A DNA stretch of 27,841 nt from positions 1-27,841 of the forward strand of contig CAYHTN010000006.1 in assembly GCA_964359565.1 (NCBI GenBank), in the 5' to 3' direction. The notes under the pieces were generated by a model. It was given only the letters and a program-made list of their open reading frames with translations, made no database searches and was not told the DNA's origin. Positions 11,808 through 18,483 of this stretch are shown piece by piece. Position numbers and translations under genes: made by a program. The stretch is from JAGOTP01 sp964359565 (lineage in GTDB: Bacteria; Patescibacteriota; Patescibacteriia; 2-12-FULL-60-25). Position 1 is the stretch's first letter. Each line of letters begins with the position of its first letter.

Positions 11808-13028
11808 ATGTACCTCTCTGATCTGATCGTGAGTTCGTATAAAAGTCTGAATCGAACAAAAAGTCGCTCTCTCCTGACCATGCTCGGGATCGTGATCGGC
11901 ATTATGTCGGTGATTTTAGTGCTCTCGATTGGACAGGCGGCACAACAGTATATTATTAATCAAGTCTCTTCGTTTGGTTCAGATGTCCTCACTATTTCGA
12001 ATGGGCCACGAGAACCGCCGCAAAATGAGACACCGAGCCTATTCATCAAGCAATCATTAACCGTTGCTGACTACGAAGTCTTGAAAGCGCAGTCGTGGGT
12101 TCGTCTCGCTACGGCCATGAATATGCAAGATGATACGGTGATCGCGAACGGTGTTGAGCGCTCGGCACAGATCGTGGGCACGACACCGGACGAAGCTACA
12201 CTTTATGACCTCCGTCTCGCAAAAGGACTCTTTTTTTCAAAAGAGGATTTAGATGTCCATGCGCCTGTTGCGGTGTTAGGAGCGGATATCGCCCGCACCA
12301 CCTTTGGTCAAGAAAATCCCATTGGAAAAAATATTAAAGTAGGAACAAAGAACGTTCGTATTATTGGCGTCATGACGATTTTGGGGACGAAATCTTTCCA
12401 GAACTTAGACAAGCGGGTCTATATTCCGATTACAATGCTTGCTGATCTCACCAACCAAAAATACGTAAGCTCGCTCTCGATTCGTTCCGACCTTCCTCTG
12501 CGTGAAGCGTCACGTCGAGTAGAAGATATCCTGCGTGATCGTCACGACGTACAAAAACCTGAAGACGATGATTTCCATATTCTTACCCAAGAAGATGCGA
12601 TTCGAAGTACCTCCCAGATCACGATGATTCTCCAGGTGCTTCTTGCTTCGATCGCTGCCATCTCGCTCGTGGTTGGAGGTATCGGTATCATGAATATTAT
12701 GTATGTCAGCGTCACAGAACGTATTCGCGAAATTGGACTGCGTAAATCGATCGGCGCAACCCGGGCCGATATTCTGAGTCAGTTCTTGGTCGAAGCGGTA
12801 TTTTTAACCACGATGGGTGGGGCGATTGGTGTTGGTCTTGGGATTTTGTTTACCTGGCTTGCGATTCAAATTATCCTCCAGTTTCAAGGAGGATGGGCAT
12901 TTGCGCTTTCTGTTCCCGGTATTCTGCTTGGCTTAGGTGTCTCGATGGCCATTGGGATCTTATTTGGCTTCGCACCGGCACGAAGAGCAGCTGCGCTCCG
13001 TCCGATGGAAGCGTTACGTCACGAATAG
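11808..13028 (+). CDS. MacB/FtsX-family permease, first copy
   Basis: The 406-residue permease has the typical layout: TM1 near the N terminus (LLTMLGIVIGIMSVILVLSIG, quoted in part), a MacB periplasmic core domain (about 45-265), and three C-terminal TM helices including VVGGIGIMNIMYVSVTERIR and REIGLRKSIGATRADIL, the cytoplasmic coupling motif. It starts 9 bp after the ATPase stop and ends one base before the ATG of its paralogue. The two permeases probably pair as a heterodimer with one shared ATPase (inference). Confidence 0.94.
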   Translation: MYLSDLIVSSYKSLNRTKSRSLLTMLGIVIGIMSVILVLSIGQAAQQYIINQVSSFGSDVLTISNGPREPPQNETPSLFIKQSLTVADYEVLKAQSWVRLATAMNMQDDTVIANGVERSAQIVGTTPDEATLYDLRLAKGLFFSKEDLDVHAPVAVLGADIARTTFGQENPIGKNIKVGTKNVRIIGVMTILGTKSFQNLDKRVYIPITMLADLTNQKYVSSLSIRSDLPLREASRRVEDILRDRHDVQKPEDDDFHILTQEDAIRSTSQITMILQVLLASIAAISLVVGGIGIMNIMYVSVTERIREIGLRKSIGATRADILSQFLVEAVFLTTMGGAIGVGLGILFTWLAIQIILQFQGGWAFALSVPGILLGLGVSMAIGILFGFAPARRAAALRPMEALRHE

Positions 13029-13029
13029 T

Positions 13030-14265
13030 ATGCGTATCACCGATCTCGTTTCGCTCTCTTATCAAAGTATCGTACGGACGCGTAGTCGAGCCGTCCTTAC
13101 GATGCTCGGGATTATCATTGGGATCGCTTCCGTGATTCTCATGCTTGCGATTGGCCAAGCGGCAGAAGGCTACCTACTCTCGCAGATTGCCTCGTTTGGT
13201 TCGGATGTCGTCTTTGTCGCGAATGGAAAAGGAGATCAAGAAGATAATGGACCTCCAAGTAATTCCGTGAAACAAAGTTTAATGATCGAGGATTATCAGG
13301 CCTTAAAAAAACAGCCCTGGATTCGGGTGATCGCCGCGAGTTCTATCAGCAAAGATCTTATCTCTCGAGAAGGGGTAAATACCTTCGCGCAAGTGAATGG
13401 AACGACACCAGGCGAGCTCGTGATTTTTAATACGCGAACAGAGAAGGGTCGTTTCTTTGATGAAGAAGAGGTCGATCGAAATGCGAAGGTTATTGTTCTT
13501 GGCGCAGGGATCTCAGGCCGTTTATTCCAACAAAATGATCCGATCGGTCAATCGATCAAACTCAATAAGCAAAACTTTCGTGTCATTGGGGTGATGGAGC
13601 GTGGGGGAACGCGCTTTTTTACCAAAGTAGACGAGCAAATCTATCTTCCGGTCACCAGTTTCCTTACGCTTTACAATAAAAATCGCGTGAATTTCTTTTC
13701 TTTAAAACCAGAACAGATAACCGTTGCCGAAACGAAAGAACGAGTCCGTTTGGTGTTGCGAGACACGCATAAGCTCGATAACCCTCGAGGTCTCTTATCA
13801 AAAGACGATTTTCAAGTGAGTTCTCAAGAAGATGCAGTCAAAAGTGCTGCTGTGATTGGAAATATTCTTCAGATTCTTCTCGCCTCCGTTGCCGCGATTT
13901 CGCTTGTGGTTGGTGGAATTGGTATCATGAACATCATGCTTGTTACCGTGACCGAGCGCACGCAAGAGATCGGGCTACGAAAATCCATTGGAGCAACTCG
14001 AGCGGATATCTTGGGTCAGTTCTTGATCGAAGCAATCGTCCTAACGTTGTTCGGGGGGATCCTTGGAATCATGATCGGATTGAGTTTTTCGTACGGCGCC
14101 ATTCAAGCCATTGCTTCTTTTCAAGAAGGTTGGAAATTTATCTTTCCAACCTCCGCCGTGATCCTGGCGACGGTCGTCTCGACCCTGATTGGCATTGTCT
14201 TTGGCATCTATCCCGCTCGAAAAGCAGCTCGACTGAGCCCGATCGAAGCGCTTCGCTATGAATAG
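13030..14265 (+). CDS. MacB/FtsX-family permease, second copy
   Basis: A 411-residue paralogue of the preceding permease, with the same TM1 block (RAVLTMLGIIIGIASVILM), a related SQIASFGSDV segment and the same coupling motif (EIGLRKSIGATRADIL). The ATG at 13030, one base after the upstream stop, gives an N terminus aligned to the first copy; a longer frame from 12937 would overlap the upstream gene by 90 bp and adds a non-homologous tail, so it is rejected. The periplasmic domains differ more than the membrane parts, consistent with old duplication and specialisation within a heterodimer. Confidence 0.94.
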   Translation: MRITDLVSLSYQSIVRTRSRAVLTMLGIIIGIASVILMLAIGQAAEGYLLSQIASFGSDVVFVANGKGDQEDNGPPSNSVKQSLMIEDYQALKKQPWIRVIAASSISKDLISREGVNTFAQVNGTTPGELVIFNTRTEKGRFFDEEEVDRNAKVIVLGAGISGRLFQQNDPIGQSIKLNKQNFRVIGVMERGGTRFFTKVDEQIYLPVTSFLTLYNKNRVNFFSLKPEQITVAETKERVRLVLRDTHKLDNPRGLLSKDDFQVSSQEDAVKSAAVIGNILQILLASVAAISLVVGGIGIMNIMLVTVTERTQEIGLRKSIGATRADILGQFLIEAIVLTLFGGILGIMIGLSFSYGAIQAIASFQEGWKFIFPTSAVILATVVSTLIGIVFGIYPARKAARLSPIEALRYE

Positions 14266-14788
14266 TTTTTGGTCCGGCATATTGCAGCTTGCGCTACTTG
14301 GTATCATTTCCTTTTTCTTTTTACGTTGGTTTGTAGGCATAGGCATTGGCGCCCCTTTTCTTCCGGCTCGTCGTCGAGATGTTGAGGATGCGATCACGAT
14401 TGCGGCGCTCACTCCACAGGATGTCGTCATTGATCTCGGCTCAGGAGATGGTCGATTCTTAGTTGCTGCAGCAACACAAGGGGCTCGAGTGATTGGCTAT
14501 GAACTTAATCCTTTCTTGGTCTGGTTTTCGCGTTTCAAACTTCGCGCATTTAAAGATGCGAAGGTCTATCGGCAAAATTTCTTTGAAGCCGATCTCGCCA
14601 AGGTAACAGTCATTTTTGTCTTTCAAATGGGTCACGTGATGCCACGTTTAGCCGAGAAAATTCGTTCTGAGGCTCCAAGAGCAAAGCTGATTTCCGTAGC
14701 TTTTGATCTCCCTGACTACGAAACCGCGATCAAGAGGGGAGTGGTGAAACAGCTTTTACTGATTGACAAAAACAAAGAAAAAGGCTAG
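14258..14788 (+). CDS. Membrane-anchored SAM methyltransferase, FAM173-like
   Basis: A small protein (176 residues) with one N-terminal transmembrane helix (about 6-30), followed by a compact class I methyltransferase: motif I VIDLGSGDGRFL (57-68) and GYELNPFLVWFSR (80-92). The pairing of a membrane anchor with that second motif resembles the FAM173/ATPSC-KMT group, in which mitochondrial members methylate a lysine in membrane carriers; this is from memory of the family, not from an alignment. Its ATG overlaps the second permease by 8 bp, so it is co-translated with the exporter and might modify it or its cargo (inference). The last codons contain the promoter of the next gene. Confidence 0.82.
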   Translation: MNSFWSGILQLALLGIISFFFLRWFVGIGIGAPFLPARRRDVEDAITIAALTPQDVVIDLGSGDGRFLVAAATQGARVIGYELNPFLVWFSRFKLRAFKDAKVYRQNFFEADLAKVTVIFVFQMGHVMPRLAEKIRSEAPRAKLISVAFDLPDYETAIKRGVVKQLLLIDKNKEKG

Positions 14789-14791
14789 AGT
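14763..14791 (+). promoter_or_regulatory. Strong sigma70-like promoter of the receiver gene
   Basis: TTGACA (14763-14768), a 17-bp A-rich spacer and TAGAGT (14786-14791). The -10 overlaps the stop codon of the methyltransferase gene. Transcription should begin near 14798, giving an untranslated leader of about 90 nt. Confidence 0.75.
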
Positions 14792-14810
14792 CCTGGGTCC
14801 ATTTCTGCTT

Positions 14811-14856
14811 TTCCGTTTGGATTCTGACAGGTCTAAACGGAAGGGCGGATGTCAGA
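14811..14856 (+). promoter_or_regulatory. Candidate H-type pseudoknot in mRNA leader
   Basis: Stem 1 pairs TTCCGTTT (14811-14818) with AAACGGAA (14835-14842), 8 of 8 Watson-Crick. Stem 2 pairs TCTGACA (14823-14829), which lies in the loop of stem 1, with TGTCAGA (14850-14856), 7 of 7. Linkers are 4, 5 and 7 nt, compatible with a true pseudoknot. A Shine-Dalgarno-like GGAAGGAG follows at 14868-14875, 12 nt downstream, so folding could influence translation of the receiver gene. It does not match a riboswitch class that I recognise. Confidence 0.55.
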
Positions 14857-14886
14857 CACCGTTCTTTGGAAGGAGCGTCTCAGAGC

Positions 14887-15312
14887 ATGCTGTCTATCGC
14901 GGTGGTTCAAGTTGATGACGAAGAACTCAACCGTCGCATGTGGTCGCGGAATGCGCTCGGAGAGCGTGGCCGACGACGACACTGGTCGTGGTCTGCGTTT
15001 GATGGTTGCGATCTCGAGGAGATCGTTCAAGCCGTTCGTGACTACACCGCTAGTGGCAGGAGGATCATCTTCATTCAAGACTACTCTCTCGGACGGGCGG
15101 GAAAGGGAGACGTACTCTGGTCTCGGATCTGGTCTCGGTTGACCGTCGACGAGCGTGTCGCGTGTATCTTGTTCGCCGCCTATAGCGGTGAGCCGAGCGG
15201 AACCGCGGCGTTGATGGAAGCCATCCGTGCCACGACCGATTTCCAGGGTCAGGCGATCGTGATTCCCAAGCCTTGCTCGGCAGATGAGTTTTTTGCCCTG
15301 CTCCCCCCCTGA
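14887..15312 (+). CDS. Stand-alone receiver-domain (CheY-like) protein
   Basis: The 141-residue protein carries the signature positions of a response-regulator receiver domain: acidic pair Asp10-Asp11 in VVQVDDEEL, candidate phospho-acceptor Asp65 in IIFIQDYSLG, Ser100 in FAAYSGE and the invariant Lys128 in VIPKPCSADEF. There is no output domain, and no histidine kinase is in the window. ATG 14887 is chosen because the domain begins there; it follows GGAAGGAG by 11 nt. Codon use is GC-rich (many CGT, CTC, GTC and CGC codons) compared with its neighbours. The protein is divergent, with an insertion-like stretch of Arg and Trp residues between the first acidic pair and Asp65. It could equally be a degenerate, non-phosphorylated receiver. 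Confidence 0.7.
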   Translation: MLSIAVVQVDDEELNRRMWSRNALGERGRRRHWSWSAFDGCDLEEIVQAVRDYTASGRRIIFIQDYSLGRAGKGDVLWSRIWSRLTVDERVACILFAAYSGEPSGTAALMEAIRATTDFQGQAIVIPKPCSADEFFALLPP

Positions 15313-15366
15313 CTCCTATACCTCCCCGTGAACCATCCTATGGTATTGCGAGGGAGTCTCTTTTTT
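15311..15366 (+). terminator. Terminator after receiver gene
   Basis: GACTCC (15311-15316) pairs with GGAGTC (15353-15358), enclosing an inner ACCAT/ATGGT hairpin, and is followed by CTCTTTTTT. It closes the receiver gene transcript. Confidence 0.75.
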
Positions 15367-15417
15367 ATCAAATGATGGATTTTATCTACTGGCTGCGCCA
15401 CGTGAACAGTATCAACT

Positions 15418-15446
15418 AAAAACAACACTTATAAAGTGCTGTTTTT
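15418..15446 (-). terminator. Terminator of tRNA-Val
   Basis: An A5-to-T5 hairpin of 13 paired positions with one mismatch (15418-15430 with 15434-15446, loop ATA) lies 3 bp beyond the encoded CCA of the tRNA on the minus strand. It is symmetrical enough to work in both directions. Confidence 0.8.
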
Positions 15447-15449
15447 ACG

Positions 15450-15526
15450 TGGTGGACGGCAGAGGAGTCGAACCTCTGACCTTCACAATGTCAATGTGAC
15501 GCTCTAACCAACTGAGCTAGCCGTCC
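15450..15526 (-). tRNA. tRNA-Val(GAC)
   Basis: The minus strand folds as a complete cloverleaf: acceptor GGACGGC/GCCGTCC, D arm GCTC/GAGC, anticodon stem TCACA/TGTGA with loop TTGACAT, and T arm AGAGG-TTCGACT-CCTCT. The anticodon GAC reads Val codons GUC and GUU. The discriminator is A and CCA is encoded at 15450-15452. Confidence 0.95.
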
Positions 15527-15543
15527 TCTTTAAATGTGGCGAA

Positions 15544-15572
15544 ATCGTAACTGATCGACGGCTATTCGTCAA
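15544..15572 (-). promoter_or_regulatory. Promoter of tRNA-Val
   Basis: On the minus strand TTGACG (15572-15567), a 17-bp spacer and TACGAT (15549-15544) lie about 18 bp upstream of the tRNA 5' end. Confidence 0.7.
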
Positions 15573-15608
15573 CGTGAGGGTGGAGTTGTGGTAGGGATAA
15601 AAGAGGCG

Positions 15609-15617
15609 TGGTATACT
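15609..15617 (+). promoter_or_regulatory. Extended -10 promoter of the small membrane protein gene
   Basis: TGG-TATACT (TG at 15609-15610, -10 at 15612-15617) is an extended -10 element with no good -35. The predicted start leaves a leader of about 34 nt before the ATG at 15658. Confidence 0.55.
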
Positions 15618-15657
15618 TAGCCCGTTCGTCACCTTTTCTTTAAGTTCCTTCTTTCGT

Positions 15658-16158
15658 ATGGCCGATTCCAAATCTCCACGCCGCCGACCCGTTGCTTCCC
15701 GTCGCCGTTCTGTGACGGTCGATACTTCTTCATTTGATGATAGCGTCTCTAGTGTTGATGAGTCTATGGCTGCTCGTAGCGCCGTCTGCGGTCATGAGGG
15801 TTGTGATGACGCCTGTAACGTTCGTTATGTGGGTGCCGTGTCTCAGATCACTGATCACCACATCGTCAAAGCGTCTCATGCGACGTCTCACATTTGGGCG
15901 GCAGCAGTCATCAGCGGTCTTGCTGTGGTTTTAACGGGTGCCGTGGCTTACACATCTGTCCAAGCTGAATCAAGTGAATCTTTGGCAGCGCAACAAGCAT
16001 CGTATGCGACTCAACAAGATATCAATGTGCTTTTAGATCGCATCGTTCAACTGCAAGATATGATTGAGCAGACCAAACAAGCATGTAGTCCGATTGCCCC
16101 AGAAGATATTCCAGGCGATAGTCGGTTAAATAGCCTTCCGAAGTCAGGACAGCGTTAG
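15658..16158 (+). CDS. Small single-pass membrane protein with Cys/His cluster, function unknown
   Basis: I do not recognise a family. The 166 residues show an Arg/Ser/Pro-rich basic N terminus (1-20), an acidic Ser-rich stretch, a cluster CGHEGCDDAC (Cys44, His46, Cys49, Cys53) that could bind a metal, one transmembrane helix (about 80-100) and a C-terminal region with coiled-coil character (about 108-140) ending in a polar tail with one further Cys. The likely topology is basic and Cys/His part inside, coiled coil outside. It is monocistronic, with its own promoter and a strong terminator. Confidence 0.75.
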   Translation: MADSKSPRRRPVASRRRSVTVDTSSFDDSVSSVDESMAARSAVCGHEGCDDACNVRYVGAVSQITDHHIVKASHATSHIWAAAVISGLAVVLTGAVAYTSVQAESSESLAAQQASYATQQDINVLLDRIVQLQDMIEQTKQACSPIAPEDIPGDSRLNSLPKSGQR

Positions 16159-16169
16159 TATTCAGCAAG

Positions 16170-16196
16170 AAAAACGATCGTTAAGCGATCGTTTTT
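16170..16196. terminator. Bidirectional terminator
   Basis: A perfect 11-bp stem AAAAACGATCG/CGATCGTTTTT (16170-16180 with 16186-16196) with a 5-nt loop, 12 bp beyond the stop of the small membrane protein gene. Confidence 0.9.
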
Positions 16197-16214
16197 CTAT
16201 TTTTCAATTTTAGC

Positions 16215-16242
16215 AAAAACCACGTTTATATGCGTGGTTTTT
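16215..16242 (-). terminator. Terminator belonging to the tRNA-like scar
   Basis: A perfect 10-bp stem AAAAACCACG/CGTGGTTTTT (16215-16224 with 16233-16242). Read on the minus strand it lies just beyond the CCA-like end of the tRNA scar at 16245, the same arrangement as terminator plus tRNA-Val. It may also act on the plus strand. Confidence 0.75.
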
Positions 16243-16244
16243 GA

Positions 16245-16262
16245 TGGCTCCGGATCGTGGAC
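16245..16262 (-). other. tRNA 3'-end scar, left attachment site of element A
   Basis: The minus strand ends ATCCGGA-G-CCA preceded by CCACG and part of a T loop (GT), which is the 3' end of a tRNA with a U1-A72 pair and G73, as in tRNA-Gln or tRNA-Asn. Similarity stops abruptly after GGAC on the plus strand, inside the T loop, and no D or anticodon arm follows. This is what an element that integrates in a tRNA gene leaves at one end. The heptamer TTAGAAC follows at 16267-16273. Confidence 0.6.
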
Positions 16263-16430
16263 GCTGTTAGAACCATATTTCATGGAAATCTCTCAAAGTT
16301 CTTTTGCATACACATAAGAGATCAAAGAATGTTCAATTTTGCTTATTAAAGCCCTTGCTATTGAAATTATCTTAAAAAACTGCATAAATGGAGGTACCGG
16401 AACCCCCAGATCAAAGGAGATCGCTGTTTC

Positions 16431-17813
16431 ATGGCACAAAGAACGGTACGACGGATCGTCCTCATCCAACCGGCGTACCCTTACGGGTCGCCCCAGATCT
16501 ACCTCCCTGGTTCGCTTCTGAATCTGGGAGCCAGGCTCATGCAGGTTGGCTTCGTTGCGGATCTCATCGATCTCAACCGGACTGACCTGCTCAGCCTTCC
16601 AGCACGCACGAAGCTCGCTGCGAGCGACTTCATCGGCATTACGGTCCTCGGGACGCCCTACATCCCGGAGGTACGCGACATCGTCGCACGCCTTCGTGCC
16701 GAAGGGTACAACCAGACCGTCCTGATCGGTGGTGAAGGGATCGTACGGATCACTGCGGACCAGTTCGCCAAGATCTTCTACGACCTCGGCGATGTTCAGC
16801 AAGTATGCAGTGATGATGATCTGCGTACGACGCTCGGGCTCACGCTCGTGCGCCTTCCGACCAAGTTCGAGACCTCGATGGTCCCGATGCTCTGCCTGCT
16901 CGGTGAACAGGCGCTTCGTGACTATCTGAGGCAGGAATTCTGCCTGTTCATCTCCCACGGCTGCGTCTACAACTGCAATTTCTGTGCAGCCGCGAAGGAC
17001 GAACGAGAGAAATACCGTGACCTGGACCGGCTTCTGGAAGAGGTCGAGTTCATCGCCGCATTCCTCGCGAAGATCGGTCATCCCACCATGACCGTTTATC
17101 TCTCCAACCTGGACGCGCTCCAGAGTTGGTCGAAACTCGATGAGACCCTTCGTCGAGTTCACGAGACGGCCGCTCGTCACGGCGTCCAGCTCAGAGCTCG
17201 CGCTCTGGCAACGACGCACTTCACGGCACTCGCGCTGCGGCGTGATCCGAACATTCTGCAGCGCCTGCACGACCACGGGCTCTGGATGCTCGGATTCGGA
17301 GTCGACGGGGTCACGGAAGAGGTATGGCGTCGCCAGAACAAGCGCCACAACTCGATGATCGAGTTCGATGCCTGTGTAGCTGCCTGCAAGGCGGCAGGCA
17401 TCGAAGCTGAGGCACTCATGGTGATCGGTCTTCCGGGGGAAACGCTCACGGAGACGATCGCCGCCTTCATCTGGAGCCTGCGAAAGGCCTACGGTGATCG
17501 CATCGCTGTTCGCGCCTACCTCGGCAAGGACGGAGCTCCCGGAAGCAAGCGCTGGCAAGATGATTCCGCGTGGGTTCAGCACTTCCTCGATGACCCTTCA
17601 TCACTCCTCAACGTCGAGTACACCATGTTCGCATCGAGTGCGACCCACCAGGATCCGTTCGACCGCTACCGTGCGAATCTCGCGTACGGGCTCCTACTGC
17701 TGAGCCTCCTGCCGACGGCGTATAGCACGCCGCCACTTCTCCCCCTCCCTCGCAACCGCTTCACGCGTCGCGTCGTCCGCTGGGTGAACCAGAGAATGCC
17801 GCTCGACCGCTGA
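16431..17813 (+). CDS. B12-binding-like radical SAM protein
   Basis: A 460-residue radical SAM enzyme with the iron-sulfur motif C-x3-C-x2-C in SHGCVYNCNFCAA (Cys178, Cys182, Cys185). The N-terminal part (about 8-150) has the layout of a cobalamin-binding-like domain of the B12-radical SAM class (QPAYPYGSPQIYLPGSLLNL, then IGITVLG and TVLIGG), but without a clear DxHxxG, so cobalamin binding is doubtful. The SAM-domain C-terminal half includes GFGVDGVTEEVWRRQNK and EALMVIGLPGETLTETI. The substrate is unknown. AAGGAG lies about 12 nt before the ATG. It is markedly GC-rich with CTC/CTG, ATC and CGC codons, unlike surrounding DNA, and has no partner genes. Together with flanking tRNA scars this suggests horizontal acquisition as cargo. 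Confidence 0.85.
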   Translation: MAQRTVRRIVLIQPAYPYGSPQIYLPGSLLNLGARLMQVGFVADLIDLNRTDLLSLPARTKLAASDFIGITVLGTPYIPEVRDIVARLRAEGYNQTVLIGGEGIVRITADQFAKIFYDLGDVQQVCSDDDLRTTLGLTLVRLPTKFETSMVPMLCLLGEQALRDYLRQEFCLFISHGCVYNCNFCAAAKDEREKYRDLDRLLEEVEFIAAFLAKIGHPTMTVYLSNLDALQSWSKLDETLRRVHETAARHGVQLRARALATTHFTALALRRDPNILQRLHDHGLWMLGFGVDGVTEEVWRRQNKRHNSMIEFDACVAACKAAGIEAEALMVIGLPGETLTETIAAFIWSLRKAYGDRIAVRAYLGKDGAPGSKRWQDDSAWVQHFLDDPSSLLNVEYTMFASSATHQDPFDRYRANLAYGLLLLSLLPTAYSTPPLLPLPRNRFTRRVVRWVNQRMPLDR

Positions 17814-18096
17814 GCACAGCCCAAGGATAGACGCTCCTTCTAACCATCCGGGATTCCACAGCTACCGGATAACAGAAAAAAGGTGAGTGTTCACCCGTGT
17901 GATGCAAGGTCACATGAAAATCTGCCCCGTGCAGAGCGCAACGTCTCCGTTGATCTCGTTCTCGCGGGTGTTGTGCTTTTATAGAGATATACGTATTCAG
18001 CTTACCTAAGACAGTATCTGCTGGTTAACTTGATACTATGTATAGTAAGGCAATTTTTAACCAGCACGCTTTTTTCAATTCACTTTCCTTGCAAGC
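17814..18096. other. Non-coding end of element A cargo
   Basis: No gene is visible. The GC-rich character of the radical SAM gene continues to about 17975 and then changes sharply to AT-rich sequence, so a join between DNA of different origin probably lies there. The AT-rich part carries a nested inverted repeat (separate entry). Confidence 0.5.
18019..18066. repeat. Nested inverted repeats
   Basis: An outer perfect 10-bp repeat TGCTGGTTAA (18019-18028) and TTAACCAGCA (18057-18066) encloses an inner perfect 6-bp repeat TACTAT/ATAGTA (18034-18039 with 18042-18047). There is no T-run, so it is not a simple terminator. A protein-binding or replication/transfer site of the element is possible. 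Confidence 0.6.
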
Positions 18097-18432
18097 ATGA
18101 TATGCGAATGGCAAAAGAAATTACAGAGGAAGAATATGCGACACGGAAAAACTCGAAACCTTGCTCAGAGACGTATCCCGTCGGCAAGACAAGTGGCTGG
18201 CCCTTTCAGAGAAGACTTCCAATTTCGTTTACTACGCACGATTTTGTTTTCCGAAGGCGATTTGAAGAAGAAGCGGGAGATCCTAGGGAATTTTGGCTCG
18301 CACCTAATTATAAAAGATAAAAACATCAGCACTGAAGCATCAAAGGACTTACTCATCATAAAAAATGGTCTGAATGAAGTTCTAGAAGCACGGATGGGGT
18401 TCGAACCTGAATTCCAGCCAAGCAGACAAAGC

Positions 18433-18459
18433 AAAACCGACCGTGTTTTAGCGGTCGGT
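18433..18459 (-). terminator. Terminator belonging to the second tRNA-like scar
   Basis: An 8-bp perfect stem ACCGACCG/CGGTCGGT (18436-18443 with 18452-18459) with an 8-nt loop; on the minus strand it ends in TTTTG. It lies 6 bp beyond the CCA-like end of the scar at 18466. Confidence 0.7.
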
Positions 18460-18465
18460 CCTGCA

Positions 18466-18483
18466 TGGCTCCCCCTGTTGGAC
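18466..18483 (-). other. tRNA 3'-end scar between elements A and B
   Basis: The minus strand ends AGGGGGA-G-CCA with CCAAC and GT before it, the 3' end of a tRNA with U1-A72 and G73 (tRNA-Asn or tRNA-Gln type). As at 16245, the match ends after GGAC inside the T loop. The same heptamer TTAGAAC follows at exactly the same distance (18488-18494). Confidence 0.6.

Noticed and set aside
12937..13029. N-terminal extension of the second permease
   Set aside because: It overlaps the first permease by 90 bp and has no similarity to the paralogue. The ATG at 13030 gives aligned N termini.
14849..15142. Frame starting at ATG 14849 in the receiver-gene leader
   Set aside because: Its start lies in the second arm of the pseudoknot and it overlaps the receiver gene in another frame. 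The product is Arg/Ser-rich without motifs, whereas the receiver frame has all key residues.
16293..17582. Long minus-strand open frame of 429 codons opposite the radical SAM gene
   Set aside because: It is the antisense shadow of a GC-rich gene. The plus-strand frame has a clear CxxxCxxC motif, a ribosome binding site and family features, while the minus-strand product has none.
18390..18412. A further tRNA T-loop-like stretch (GGGGTTCGAACC) inside the recombinase remnant
   Set aside because: The T stem does not pair beyond two bases and no acceptor end with CCA follows, so it is mentioned but not called as a separate attachment scar.
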